Source of the DNA: Seonamhaeicola maritimus
Lineage (GTDB): Bacteria; Bacteroidota; Bacteroidia; Flavobacteriales; Flavobacteriaceae
Assembly: GCF_008056315.1 (NCBI RefSeq)
Contig: NZ_VRKQ01000010.1
Span: 372,001 to 436,000 of the forward strand
DNA: 64,000 nucleotides
Direction: 5' to 3'
Shown here piece by piece: positions 1 to 8,086 of the stretch. The notes beneath the pieces were generated by a model. That model was not told the DNA's origin, made no database searches, and saw only the letters and a list, made by a program, of their open reading frames with translations. A program made the translations under genes and the position numbers. Position 1 is the stretch's first letter, and each line of letters opens with the position of its first letter.

Positions 1-298
1 CTGTACCACGCACACGAATTCCTGTGTAACCTATACCCGCTCCCGCATCACTTGTTGTAACCACTGACGGCAGATAATTTAGCAAGACAGGTAAATCTTG
101 CCCTAAATTACGTTTTGCTAATTCTTCCTTTTTTACATTTGAATGAGTAATTGGAGAATCTGCATCAACCCTTACTGCCTTTACTAAAACTTCATCTAGC
201 TTTTCTGTATTGGTTGAATCTTGTTTAACTTGATTTTGTTGCGCACATACGCTGACCGATAACACAAACAGTGTTAAAAAAAGAAATAAATTTTTCAT
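1..298 (-). CDS. TonB-dependent receptor, N-terminal part (cut by window edge)
   Basis: Partial gene running off the left edge; about 99 residues are visible, beginning with an ATG at 298. They show a signal peptide ending in CAQQ, a short linker with the TonB-box-like stretch KLDEVLVKA, and the start of the plug domain (LPVLLNYLPSVV, then GIGYTGIRVRG). This is the standard start of a Bacteroidota outer-membrane TonB-dependent receptor, which imports a ligand using energy passed from TonB. A TPP riboswitch lies in its 5' leader, so the likely ligand is thiamine or a thiamine precursor. That ligand is inferred from regulation; the family call itself is secure. Confidence 0.88.
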   Translation of the reverse strand, partial: MKNLFLFLTLFVLSVSVCAQQNQVKQDSTNTEKLDEVLVKAVRVDADSPITHSNVKKEELAKRNLGQDLPVLLNYLPSVVTTSDAGAGIGYTGIRVRGT

Positions 299-440
299 GT
301 CGATTAAAAAAAATAATAATCGAATAAAAAGAGGTAATTATTCTTTATGTTAATTAAAAATTGATTTTTGATACTCTTAATATTAAGACCTATCTACTTA
401 GCTCTAGGTAACAAACCAAAAAATATCTAAACGGCGATTA

Positions 441-520
441 TCGCCTTCCTAAACAGCATTACCTGTTCTAGGTTCAATGGGTATGATCTCAGCCACTTTT
501 AAGGCACCCCTTTTTGAGAA
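441..520 (-). promoter_or_regulatory. TPP riboswitch (THI element)
   Basis: Read on the minus strand this stretch carries the conserved THI-box elements in order: GGGGTGCC, GGCTGAGATCATACCC, TGAACCTAG and the closing CAGGTAATGCTG. Just downstream (432-444) lies a GGCGATAATCGCC palindrome that may belong to the expression platform. The aptamer sits about 140 nt before the start of the TonB-dependent receptor, so thiamine pyrophosphate should repress the receptor. I saw no clear terminator hairpin with a U-run, so translational control or an unusual terminator is possible. Confidence 0.9.
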
Positions 521-573
521 CGCCGCAAAGATATACTAGAAATACGAAATATGAATTACGTTTTGTGATTTTT

Positions 574-981
574 TTAGTCAATATTCGGTTTGCGCCTGTT
601 TGCCTTTTTTTCTGATTTTATTCGTTTGTTCTTTAAACGTTTTCTAATTACCGACTTAGGTGTTTTAGTTGAAATTCGTCTTTTTTGAACTGTAAGAGAC
701 CCTCTAATTATATCGAAAAACCGTTTTATAACTAGCCCCTTATTTTTATGTTGACTCCTTGTTTCATCGCATTGCAGAATTAGTAAGCCTTCTTTTGTTA
801 ATCTGTTTTGAAGTTTTAGTAACAATAAATTCTTTTGATCTTCCGAGAGAGCTTTAGAATCTTTTAGGTTAAAAAGCAACTCAGTTTTACTAGCTACTTT
901 ATTCACATGTTGACCTCCACTTCCAGAGCTTCTAACAGCTTTAAAAGTAAGTTCTTTTAGCAAGATTTCTTTGTTAAACAT
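574..981 (-). CDS. arfB: Alternative ribosome-rescue factor ArfB (peptidyl-tRNA hydrolase)
   Basis: A 135-residue protein with the release-factor catalytic motif GSGGQHVNK (GGQ at residues 22-24) and a lysine/arginine-rich C-terminal tail, but no codon-recognition domain. That is the layout of ArfB (YaeJ), which enters the empty mRNA channel of stalled ribosomes with its basic tail and hydrolyses the peptidyl-tRNA. The length matches the family. Its ATG overlaps the stop of the upstream DUF4301 gene by one base (TAATG), which suggests translational coupling at the end of a leftward operon. The next element downstream is the TPP riboswitch leader. Confidence 0.9.
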   Translation of the reverse strand: MFNKEILLKELTFKAVRSSGSGGQHVNKVASKTELLFNLKDSKALSEDQKNLLLLKLQNRLTKEGLLILQCDETRSQHKNKGLVIKRFFDIIRGSLTVQKRRISTKTPKSVIRKRLKNKRIKSEKKANRRKPNID

Positions 982-2531
982 TACTTTACCTGATGAGCCG
1001 GATTAAGCAAATCATTCACTGTTTTTACCGGATTAAATGTTTCCAAGGGCACTTCAACAAAAACTGAATTCCAATATGCCATACTACCATTCCAGAGCCC
1101 AGGAAGTTCTAGAGCTTTAATATCAGTTCCATTTTGAGTTTTCATGGTTATAAAAGCCGCATCAGGATCTACGTACTTTTTAAGATTGAATTTCTCTCCT
1201 TTATAATTTCTTACTCCACAAACTAAATCTGTGGGATTAAAATGAGTTGCTTTATAAACTATTGCCTGTTGCTCTTTATCACTGAAATTAATTTGAGCAA
1301 ATTCCACTATTTGAAGCGAGACATTACCATGATCATCTTTAACCCAAAATGGACCTCCACCAGGTTGCCCTTCATTTTTAACCATGCCGCAAACTCTTAA
1401 AGGTCTATTGAATTTTTCTTTTAAATAAGTTGCTTTTCCTTCAGAACTAAATGCATCAAAATCTTGCGATATAGATACGTTCAACCTATGAATTAAAAAC
1501 AAGGCCATGATTTTGAAATCTTCAGTATCACAATCATTCTTATCTAGTTTATTCAAATAGGCAAATATCTTTTCTTGAATATTGAGTAGAACTCCTGCAA
1601 GCAATTTTTTATATTCTGAAATTGAACTGTTCTTTTCGGCTACAGCAATATTATCAATGTTCTTTATAAAAAGAAGATCATAATCTAATTCATTTAAGTT
1701 TTCTAATAGAGCTCCATGACCAGCAGGCCTGAACAATATAGATCCATCTTCTTTTCTGTATATAGAATTATCTGTATTCAATGCTAAGGTCTCAGTTTCT
1801 TCCTTTTGATAAGAATAAGAAACATTAAAAGCCACATCTGTTTCCTTTTGTAATTCGTTACTTATTTTTCCAAATTCTTTCTTAAAAAAATCATGATGCT
1901 TTTCTGAAACTGTAAAATGAAGATTAGCCTTATTATTTGAACTAGCGTAAATAGTAGATTCTAATAAATGCTCTCTGAAAGCAGAAACTGGTTCATCTTC
2001 ATACTTATGAAAGGGCAATAATCCTTTTGGGAAAAAACCATAATTTAAAGCATCATCATCTACCATAGCTCTTACAAAAGCCAAAGATTTTTCACCAATA
2101 GACAACTTATCATAATCCAGATTTAAACCTCTTATATAATTGATTACTTCATTATAAAACGGGAACGCTTCCAAATCTTCAAAAAAGATTTCCAACAAAT
2201 TATCATTATGCCGTTCAATGAATTGCTTTAATGTGCTTTTATTCGGATTAAAATTTTTAAGAAACTGGAACAAAAATTTAAACATCCTAGTTGCTGCACC
2301 AGAAGCTGGAACAAATTTTACAATTTCAAGATTATTCTTTTTACCATCAAAAAGTTGAATAAGTTCTTGTGATTCAGCTTCAGAGAAACGCTCAATACCC
2401 CTTCCAATAGTTGCAGCCGCCAACAATTTAGAATATGACATGCCGTTCTTTAAACGTTGTATTTGAGAGTTTACTTGATCTATAGTAATACCCTTATTAT
2501 GTATGTGTTGAATATCTTTTTCTGTAAACAT
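981..2531 (-). CDS. DUF4301 family protein
   Basis: A 516-residue cytoplasmic protein that I recognise as DUF4301, a Bacteroidota family of unknown function. Two stretches stand out: VPASGAATRMFK (residues 74-85) and RPAGHGALLENL (about 268-279). Both resemble the nucleotide-binding loop and substrate loop of UDP-sugar pyrophosphorylases, so a nucleotidyltransferase-like fold is plausible, but this is inference. It starts on an ATG that overlaps the stop of the kinase gene before it by one base, and its own stop overlaps arfB, so the three genes are tightly coupled. Confidence 0.75.
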   Translation of the reverse strand: MFTEKDIQHIHNKGITIDQVNSQIQRLKNGMSYSKLLAAATIGRGIERFSEAESQELIQLFDGKKNNLEIVKFVPASGAATRMFKFLFQFLKNFNPNKSTLKQFIERHNDNLLEIFFEDLEAFPFYNEVINYIRGLNLDYDKLSIGEKSLAFVRAMVDDDALNYGFFPKGLLPFHKYEDEPVSAFREHLLESTIYASSNNKANLHFTVSEKHHDFFKKEFGKISNELQKETDVAFNVSYSYQKEETETLALNTDNSIYRKEDGSILFRPAGHGALLENLNELDYDLLFIKNIDNIAVAEKNSSISEYKKLLAGVLLNIQEKIFAYLNKLDKNDCDTEDFKIMALFLIHRLNVSISQDFDAFSSEGKATYLKEKFNRPLRVCGMVKNEGQPGGGPFWVKDDHGNVSLQIVEFAQINFSDKEQQAIVYKATHFNPTDLVCGVRNYKGEKFNLKKYVDPDAAFITMKTQNGTDIKALELPGLWNGSMAYWNSVFVEVPLETFNPVKTVNDLLNPAHQVK

Positions 2532-3097
2532 TACTTTTTATTTAATAGATTATCAATCTGCTTAACAGCTTCTTCCAATCTTTCTTTCATATTTCCTTTA
2601 AGTAGAATATAAGGCCTATTTTGCTTTATTAATTCATCTTGAAAAGCCTTAAACATACGTGTTCTTTCATTTGGTTTATCGCGTAAATCATCCGCTTCCC
2701 AAGGTGTATCAATATAGGTTAAAAAATACAAATCGTAAGTGTTTTCTATGGCGTATTTCTCTAGAAATGGATCACATTTCCCTGCGTAATATGCTTCCGA
2801 ATAAACTTTGGTTTCCAAAAGATCTGTATCACAAATTAAAATGGAATCTGCTTTTTTTGCCAAATCATTTTCAAGTCTCATTTGACCCTTTGCAATGGGT
2901 AATAAATCTTTCTGTTCACAAGTTTTACGTTCGTTATTCCATTTATTTTGAAGATACTCACGTGCATACTCAGGCACCCAAACTGAATTATAATGTCTGG
3001 CAAGTTGCCTAGACAAAGTTGTTTTGCCTGTAGACTCTGGACCAAACAAAACTATTTTTATGCAGTTTGCTGGTTGCTGTTTAAGGTCTTTTTCCAT
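2531..3097 (-). CDS. NadR-like P-loop kinase (AAA_28 family)
   Basis: A 188-residue ATPase with a clear Walker A (GPESTGKT, residues 19-26), a conserved VPEYAREYL stretch, the acidic ICDTDLLETKVYSE segment and a DKPNERTRM lid region. It resembles the C-terminal ribosylnicotinamide kinase domain of NadR, without the nucleotidyltransferase half. The gene overlaps the end of the PnuC-type permease gene, which normally points to nicotinamide riboside salvage. Here the permease is also joined to a thiamine-binding protein and lies in the same direction as a TPP-controlled receptor, so phosphorylation of thiamine is a real alternative. The fold is certain; the substrate is not. Confidence 0.75.
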   Translation of the reverse strand: MEKDLKQQPANCIKIVLFGPESTGKTTLSRQLARHYNSVWVPEYAREYLQNKWNNERKTCEQKDLLPIAKGQMRLENDLAKKADSILICDTDLLETKVYSEAYYAGKCDPFLEKYAIENTYDLYFLTYIDTPWEADDLRDKPNERTRMFKAFQDELIKQNRPYILLKGNMKERLEEAVKQIDNLLNKK

Positions 3098-3690
3098 GCT
3101 AAATATCCAAATATAGCTATAATTGTAAATACTAAATACTGAAGGCTTGTGAGCGTAAATCCTTTATAAAAATAAAGTGGCACTGAAATAATATCACCTA
3201 CTATCCAGTAAATCCAATTTTCAATTTTTCGTCTTGCCATTAACCACATTCCAACAAAGAATATTGCCGTGGTTATGGTATCAATATAAGCCACCCAGCT
3301 CGTCCATTTATCAAAGGTTTTGTATACTATAAACACGAACAATAAAGTTGCAAAGAAAATAAAAACACTGGCTACGTTTTCCTTTTTGGTACTTCTTGAA
3401 ATTGGGGTTACATGGGTTTCATCTACTTTTCTAGTCCACACAAACCAGCCATAAACACTCATTATAAAATAGTATCCGTTTATCATCATATCCCCAAGAA
3501 GTTCCCATTTTAAAAGTAGGTATACAAATATGATGGTACTAATCATTCCAGTTGGGAATACTAAAACTTTGTTTTGCTTGGAATACCAAACTGAGAGGAA
3601 CCCGAAAATTATTGCTATAGACTCTAAAGCTATATCTATAGTTTCATACCCCGAATACTGCTCGAAGAAAAATTCAAAAATGAGGCTCAT
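3058..3690 (-). CDS. PnuC/PnuT-family vitamin transporter
   Basis: A 210-residue integral membrane protein with about seven hydrophobic segments and the family signature around YGWFVWTRK. Relatives import nicotinamide riboside (PnuC) or thiamine (PnuT) by facilitated diffusion, with the substrate trapped by phosphorylation. It overlaps the thiamine-binding protein gene by 17 bases and the NadR-like kinase gene by 40 bases, which shows an operon. The MTH1187/YkoF-type neighbour and the nearby TPP riboswitch favour thiamine (PnuT); the NadR-like kinase favours nicotinamide riboside. Sequence alone does not settle it. Confidence 0.82.
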   Translation of the reverse strand: MSLIFEFFFEQYSGYETIDIALESIAIIFGFLSVWYSKQNKVLVFPTGMISTIIFVYLLLKWELLGDMMINGYYFIMSVYGWFVWTRKVDETHVTPISRSTKKENVASVFIFFATLLFVFIVYKTFDKWTSWVAYIDTITTAIFFVGMWLMARRKIENWIYWIVGDIISVPLYFYKGFTLTSLQYLVFTIIAIFGYLAWKKTLNSNQQTA

Positions 3691-3934
3691 AATCGTGTCT
3701 ATCAGATTTTACGATTTTCATGTGCAACAAACCCCTATCTATTAAATCAAAAGCCTCTTTTATTTCTGAAGTTAACAGATTCATTACCTCATCATAATCA
3801 CCATAAACCTGTGTACTTAAAGGGTTCTCCAAAACATTTAAGTTGGAGGCTCTAAGTTTTTTTATAAAATGAATAATTGCAGGTTCAAAATCGTCATGCA
3901 ATGGTGTTAGTGTTAATTCTACTGATATTTTCAT
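3674..3934 (-). CDS. Thiamine-binding protein (MTH1187/YkoF-like)
   Basis: An 86-residue soluble protein with an alternating beta-alpha-beta pattern and the segments VELTLTPL, STQVYGDYDEVM and HMKIVKSDR, matching the small MTH1187/YkoF-like superfamily that binds thiamine or hydroxymethylpyrimidine. It has no signal peptide, so it should act in the cytoplasm, perhaps receiving or sensing the vitamin at the permease encoded by the overlapping next gene. The ATG at 3934 lies one base after the GGGP synthase stop. Family call is good; the exact ligand is inferred. Confidence 0.72.
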   Translation of the reverse strand: MKISVELTLTPLHDDFEPAIIHFIKKLRASNLNVLENPLSTQVYGDYDEVMNLLTSEIKEAFDLIDRGLLHMKIVKSDRHDYEPHF

Positions 3935-3935
3935 A

Positions 3936-4661
3936 TTATTTTTTTATCTCTTTAAAAAACGATTCATCCTCCTCAAAAGCAGTACCAATAACAACTAGGT
4001 CTGCACCGCTTTTGTAAGCCTCATCTAGATCCTCTTTTGTTCTTATTCCTCCTCCAACTATAAGAGGTATTTTTAATTCTTTTTTTGCTTCAACAATTAT
4101 CTTATTCGAAATTGAATTAAGAGCACCACTGCCTGCTTCCAAATATATCAATTTCATACCTAAAAGCTCACCTGCTTTAGCTGTATCAACAATTTTCTGA
4201 ATACTATTTCTTGGCATAGGGCTAGTTCCTGTTACTCTTTCAACTGCTGATTCTTTTCCACTTTCAATCAAAATATACCCTGTTGAAATCACCTCAAGAT
4301 TTGTCTTCTTCAATTTTGAAACTGAATCAATATGTTTCCCTATTAAATACTCAGAATTCCTGCCTGAAATAAGTGACAAAAACAAAATTGCATCTGCTTT
4401 ATCTGTTATCTGATACACATCACCAGGAAACAATATAACAGGAAGCTTAGTATGGCTTTTTATTTCCTCAACTAAAAGGTCTGTTGAATTTTCATCAACC
4501 GTACTCCCTCCAACAAAAACATGAGTAGTAATAGATTGATTCAATTTTGAAATAAAAGCTCCAACTTTTTCAATAGTCATCTTATCTGGGTCAATCAAAA
4601 CCGCCAGAAGCTTCTTTCCATTTAAAACGGATGATAGTATGTTGTTATAAATTGTATCCAT
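3936..4661 (-). CDS. Geranylgeranylglyceryl phosphate synthase family protein
   Basis: A 241-residue TIM-barrel prenyltransferase. It shows LIDPDKM near residue 24, the GGSTVDEN loop, FPGDVYQIT, the YLEAGSGA segment and the phosphate-binding VGGGIRT plus VVIGTAFEED ending. These are the marks of the GGGPS/PcrB family, which joins a long-chain polyprenyl diphosphate to glycerol-1-phosphate through an ether bond. Group II members in Flavobacteria are known to have true GGGPS activity. The physiological product in these bacteria, which lack archaeal membranes, is unknown. It is sandwiched without gaps between the PPTase and the thiamine-binding gene. Confidence 0.88.
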   Translation of the reverse strand: MDTIYNNILSSVLNGKKLLAVLIDPDKMTIEKVGAFISKLNQSITTHVFVGGSTVDENSTDLLVEEIKSHTKLPVILFPGDVYQITDKADAILFLSLISGRNSEYLIGKHIDSVSKLKKTNLEVISTGYILIESGKESAVERVTGTSPMPRNSIQKIVDTAKAGELLGMKLIYLEAGSGALNSISNKIIVEAKKELKIPLIVGGGIRTKEDLDEAYKSGADLVVIGTAFEEDESFFKEIKK

Positions 4662-5288
4662 TTAAGCAATTGCATAAGCACATGAAAACCCTTCAAATTC
4701 TAAAAATTGAATGCTGTATCGATACTTCTTGTTTTTATAATCAATCCATGCAGTGGTTTCCTGATCTTCAATGTTAAACGGAATCACCAAACAATGATCT
4801 TTAAAACTCAACCCTGGGGTTGCAAAAAGCTTGTATAATGATTCTTTAATGCACCAAAGTAGGGTTAATTTTTTTATATAATCGGATGCTTCTTCGTTTA
4901 AATAATCATTTTCGTAATCAATAAACTTATGAGCAATGATTGTTATTTTATCTCGTTGTTTTTCAACATCAATCCCAACAATTAAATCACTAATAATAAC
5001 TGCTGAAAAATTAAAGGAATGTGTTATTGAAATCTGTTTACCATCTTTTAAATGTGGTTTTCCACATTCATCATAAAACAAATCAGAATCCTGATAACCG
5101 AATTCTCGCAACAAATGTCTCACACTTAAAAAACCTCGCTGGTGCATTTCGCTTTTCATATCTTCAACACGTTCTTGACTTGCTACAGTTAAAGCTAAAG
5201 GTTTCATAAGTTCTTTGTACGACTCAGAAATCTTCCAGATTTTAACACAAGTTTGTGAGTTGGGGATAATGGTTTTATAAAGAGGCAT
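4662..5288 (-). CDS. 4'-phosphopantetheinyl transferase superfamily protein
   Basis: A 208-residue Sfp-type enzyme that transfers 4'-phosphopantetheine from CoA to a serine of carrier proteins. The diagnostic magnesium-binding motif VGIDVE is at residues 104-109 and the WCIKESLYK motif at about 145-153; ISITHSF precedes them. It is the first gene of the leftward run that continues through GGGP synthase and the transporter genes, with the next gene starting directly after its stop. Its carrier-protein target is not encoded in the window. Confidence 0.88.
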   Translation of the reverse strand: MPLYKTIIPNSQTCVKIWKISESYKELMKPLALTVASQERVEDMKSEMHQRGFLSVRHLLREFGYQDSDLFYDECGKPHLKDGKQISITHSFNFSAVIISDLIVGIDVEKQRDKITIIAHKFIDYENDYLNEEASDYIKKLTLLWCIKESLYKLFATPGLSFKDHCLVIPFNIEDQETTAWIDYKNKKYRYSIQFLEFEGFSCAYAIA

Positions 5289-5311
5289 TTAATATTCTGA
5301 AAGTTATTGGT

Positions 5312-5319
5312 TATCTTTG
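5312..5319 (+). promoter_or_regulatory. Bacteroidota -7 promoter element of ahcY
   Basis: TATCTTTG fits the TAnnTTTG consensus of the Bacteroidota housekeeping sigma factor. It would start transcription about 95 nt before the ahcY ATG. The -33 TTTG is not well matched. The leader that follows contains an imperfect direct repeat of GCGAATTTAA (5331 and 5353). Confidence 0.6.
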
Positions 5320-5419
5320 CACCGCCTTAAGCGAATTTAATATTTTGATTAGCGAATTTAAGTATTTTAGGCACTAATCACAATCAAGTTTAGGTTTTAA
5401 AACAAAAAGAAAAATTGAT

Positions 5420-6736
5420 ATGAGCACAAAAACAATTCCTTACGTTGCGAATAAAGTAAAAGATATTTCACTATCCGATTGGGGAAGAAAAGAGATTGAA
5501 TTAGCCGAAGCAGAAATGCCTGGGTTAATGAGTCTTCGTGAAGAATACAAGGAGTCCCAACCTTTAAAAGGAGCACGTATTGCTGGTTGTTTACATATGA
5601 CTATTCAAACAGCAGTGTTAATTGAAACTTTGCAAGCTTTAGGTGCCGAGGTAACTTGGAGTTCTTGTAACATCTTCTCTACACAAGATCAAGCTGCCGC
5701 AGCTATTGCTGCTGCAGGAACTGCTGTTTATGCTTGGAAAGACATGACTGAAGAAGAATTTGATTGGTGTATAGAACAAACTTTATTTTTTGGTGAAAAC
5801 AGACAACCGTTAAACATGATTTTGGATGATGGAGGTGATTTAACCAATATGGTTTTAGACAAATATCCAGAATTAGCTGCAGGAATTAACGGTTTATCTG
5901 AAGAAACTACTACAGGTGTTCACAGGCTTTATGAACGTGTAAAAAATGGAACACTCCCAATGCCTGCAATTAATGTAAATGATTCTGTCACAAAATCTAA
6001 ATTCGACAACAAATACGGTTGTAAAGAAAGTGCTGTAGATGCAATACGTCGTGCCACTGATATTATGTTGGCAGGAAAACGTGTTACGGTTTGTGGTTAT
6101 GGCGATGTTGGTAAAGGTACGGCAGCGTCTTTTAAAGGCGCAGGAAGTATCGTTACCATTACAGAAATAGACCCAATATGTGCTTTACAAGCTGCTATGG
6201 ATGGTTTTGAAGTTAAAAAACTGGAAACTGTAATTGGCAATACAGATATTGTTATTACAACCACAGGAAATAAGGATATTGTACAAGGACGTCATTTTGA
6301 AGCTTTAAAAGACAAGGCTATAGTTTGTAACATCGGGCATTTTGATAACGAAATTGATATGGCTTGGTTAAACGAAAACCATGGTCATACCAAAAACACT
6401 ATCAAGCCTCAGGTAGATAAATACACAATCAACGGAAAAGATATTATTATACTTGCCGAAGGTCGTTTAGTAAACCTAGGTTGTGCAACAGGTCACCCAA
6501 GTTTTGTAATGAGTAACTCATTTACAAACCAAACTTTAGCACAAATTGAACTTTGGAATAATGCCGATGCTTACAAAAACGATGTGTATATGTTGCCTAA
6601 AGCATTAGACGAAAAAGTAGCAAAACTACACTTAGCTAAAATAGGTGTTGAGTTAACAGAATTGCGTGAAGACCAAGCGGAATACATTGGTGTTACAGTT
6701 AAAGGCCCATACAAGCCAGAGCATTATAGATATTAA
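5420..6736 (+). CDS. ahcY: Adenosylhomocysteinase
   Basis: A 438-residue S-adenosylhomocysteine hydrolase, full length for the bacterial family. It splits S-adenosylhomocysteine to adenosine and homocysteine with bound NAD and so clears the inhibitor left by methyltransferases. Visible marks are [10 protein letters not shown], the substrate-binding [13 protein letters not shown] region (about 185-197), the NAD-binding GYGDVGKG (226-233) and the C-terminal KPEHYRY. It stands alone, with its own promoter upstream and a rho-independent terminator downstream. Confidence 0.97.
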   Translation: MSTKTIPYVANKVKDISLSDWGRKEIELAEAEMPGLMSLREEYKESQPLKGARIAGCLHMTIQTAVLIETLQALGAEVTWSSCNIFSTQDQAAAAIAAAGTAVYAWKDMTEEEFDWCIEQTLFFGENRQPLNMILDDGGDLTNMVLDKYPELAAGINGLSEETTTGVHRLYERVKNGTLPMPAINVNDSVTKSKFDNKYGCKESAVDAIRRATDIMLAGKRVTVCGYGDVGKGTAASFKGAGSIVTITEIDPICALQAAMDGFEVKKLETVIGNTDIVITTTGNKDIVQGRHFEALKDKAIVCNIGHFDNEIDMAWLNENHGHTKNTIKPQVDKYTINGKDIIILAEGRLVNLGCATGHPSFVMSNSFTNQTLAQIELWNNADAYKNDVYMLPKALDEKVAKLHLAKIGVELTELREDQAEYIGVTVKGPYKPEHYRY

Positions 6737-6778
6737 TCTAGACTTCTTAGATTCCTAGATTTTTAGAATATCAGATGA

Positions 6779-6810
6779 AATCCCAAACAGAAATGTTTGG
6801 GGTTTTTTAT
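6779..6810 (+). terminator. Rho-independent terminator of ahcY
   Basis: A perfect 8-bp stem CCCAAACA/TGTTTGGG closed by a GAAA loop and followed by a run of six T. Confidence 0.88.
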
Positions 6811-7127
6811 TTGGGGGTTACCCTTTCAGGTCAGGCTTTACTAATTGTGTTAAAATTACTAATTAATGTATTCATGAATATAAATATTTCACTACTCGCT
6901 CCCTCCTTCGTCTGGGAGCTCAAACAGACCGTTCAATCCATAACGCAGAATCACAAAGTGCAACAAACACATGTATAGTTCTCGGTTTTGATTGCCCAAA
7001 ACTTATACAGATAACAAATAAAAAAATGTCGCTAAAGATTTATTCATAAAACTTTAAACGGCAGCAAGCATAATATAGTGTGCAACTAGGAAACAATAAC
7101 CTTCTGCAAGCAAAACCTGTTTTCAAC
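6811..7127. other. Gene-free spacer between ahcY and rpmA
   Basis: No convincing coding frame, RNA gene or promoter is visible between the two convergent terminators. The only structure I see is a short hairpin, GCTCCC-N10-GGGAGC, at about 6898-6919. The reading frame that is open at 6775-6978 starts inside the ahcY terminator and is not credible. The stretch may be degraded repeat material. Confidence 0.5.
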
Positions 7128-7163
7128 AAAAAAGCCCTTTCTGTTTCCAGAAAGGGCTTTTTT
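7128..7163 (-). terminator. Terminator of the rplU-rpmA operon
   Basis: A strong hairpin with AAAAAAGCCCTTTCTG, loop TTTC, and its exact complement ending in six T; it works in either direction and lies just after the rpmA stop. Confidence 0.88.
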
Positions 7164-7183
7164 AATATCATTAAACCTTAATC

Positions 7184-7444
7184 TTAAGCATCAAATGGCT
7201 CAATGGATACATAAGATTTATTGTCTTTCTTTTTTGTGAATTTTACAATACCATCTACTCTGGCATGTAATGTATGATCTTTAGAAGAATATACGTTCTC
7301 ACCTGGGTGATGTGTATTTCCTCTTTGTCTTACGATAATGTTTCCTGCAATTGCAGCTTGACCACCAAAAATCTTAACACCTAAGCGTTTCGATTCTGAT
7401 TCTCTACCGTTTTTCGAACTTCCGACTCCTTTTTTATGTGCCAT
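7184..7444 (-). CDS. rpmA: 50S ribosomal protein L27
   Basis: An 86-residue protein starting [16 protein letters not shown], the classic L27 N-terminus that reaches toward the peptidyl-transferase centre, with GNIIVRQRG and HPGENVY downstream. There is no N-terminal extension needing protease removal as found in Firmicutes. It follows rplU by 25 bases in the usual L21-L27 operon and is closed by a strong terminator. Confidence 0.97.
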   Translation of the reverse strand: MAHKKGVGSSKNGRESESKRLGVKIFGGQAAIAGNIIVRQRGNTHHPGENVYSSKDHTLHARVDGIVKFTKKKDNKSYVSIEPFDA

Positions 7445-7469
7445 TTTATTTCGATTTTATATTGTTATA

Positions 7470-7988
7470 CTAACTTAATGCAGCAATTAAATCGGCTTTC
7501 TTCATTGAAGAAATCCCAGTAACTCCTTTTGCTTTAGCCAATTCTTTTAATTCAGCAACAGTTAATTTGCTTAAATCTTGAGTAACTTCAGCTGGTTTAG
7601 CTTCTGCTTTTGGTGCCTCAGCTTTAGGTGCTTCTTTCTTAGCAGCAGCTTTAGCTGGTGCAGCTTTTTTAGCTCCTGAAGCAGCAATACTTTCAATTAC
7701 TATTTCTGTTAAAGCTTGACGGTGACCATTTTTTACACGGTAACCTTTACGTCTTTTCTTTTTGAAGACGATTACTTTATCACCTTTAAGGTGCTTAACG
7801 ACTTTTGCTCCTACTTGAGCGCCGTCTATAGCCGGGGCGCCTACAGTTACATTGTCACCATCTGCAACAAGAAGAACATTATCGAAAGCTACTTTCTTTC
7901 CTTCTTCTGTTTGTAAACGGTTAACAAAAACTTTTTGGTCTTTTTCAACTTTGAATTGATGCCCTGCTATCTCTACAATTGCGTACAT
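7470..7988 (-). CDS. rplU: 50S ribosomal protein L21 with C-terminal extension
   Basis: The first ~100 residues are ordinary L21 ([18 protein letters not shown] at the start, [14 protein letters not shown] near residue 80-93), which binds 23S rRNA. About 70 further residues follow: an Ala/Lys/Pro/Glu-rich linker (105-140) and a terminal module, [18 protein letters not shown]...[11 protein letters not shown], which reads like a Rho-N/SAP-type helix-extension-helix nucleic-acid binding motif. L21 is normally about 103 residues. The extension is in frame and well formed, so it is real and not a sequencing artefact. Confidence 0.95.
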   Translation of the reverse strand: MYAIVEIAGHQFKVEKDQKVFVNRLQTEEGKKVAFDNVLLVADGDNVTVGAPAIDGAQVGAKVVKHLKGDKVIVFKKKRRKGYRVKNGHRQALTEIVIESIAASGAKKAAPAKAAAKKEAPKAEAPKAEAKPAEVTQDLSKLTVAELKELAKAKGVTGISSMKKADLIAALS

Positions 7989-8027
7989 AGCGTAACGTTT
8001 TTATTAATTAATTCTATTAAACAAACA

Positions 8028-8045
8028 CCTTTGATTCCTCAAAGG
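8028..8045 (-). promoter_or_regulatory. Hairpin in the rplU leader
   Basis: On the minus strand the leader forms a 7-bp perfect stem CCTTTGA/TCAAAGG closed by GGAA, a GNRA-type tetraloop. It lies about 40 nt before the rplU start and a few bases after the predicted transcription start. It could be an autoregulatory or mRNA-stabilising element of the L21-L27 operon. Confidence 0.55.
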
Positions 8046-8051
8046 CGGGTG

Positions 8052-8082
8052 CAAATATACTGCTAAATAATTAAACTACAAA
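8052..8082 (-). promoter_or_regulatory. Promoter of rplU-rpmA
   Basis: On the minus strand TTTG, 19 nt, then TATATTTG: an exact match to the Bacteroidota -33/-7 consensus, 60-90 nt upstream of the rplU start. Confidence 0.85.
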
Positions 8083-8086
8083 CGTT

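Noticed and set aside
2659-3012. Long open frame opposite the NadR-like kinase gene
   Set aside because: It is antisense to a gene with clear Walker motifs and has no features of its own.
5320-5419. Possible SAH or SAM riboswitch in the ahcY leader
   Set aside because: I tried to match known core motifs and found only an AT-rich direct repeat and weak pairing; not enough to call.
6775-6978. Open frame of 67 codons after ahcY
   Set aside because: It begins inside the ahcY terminator and its sequence has no protein-like pattern.
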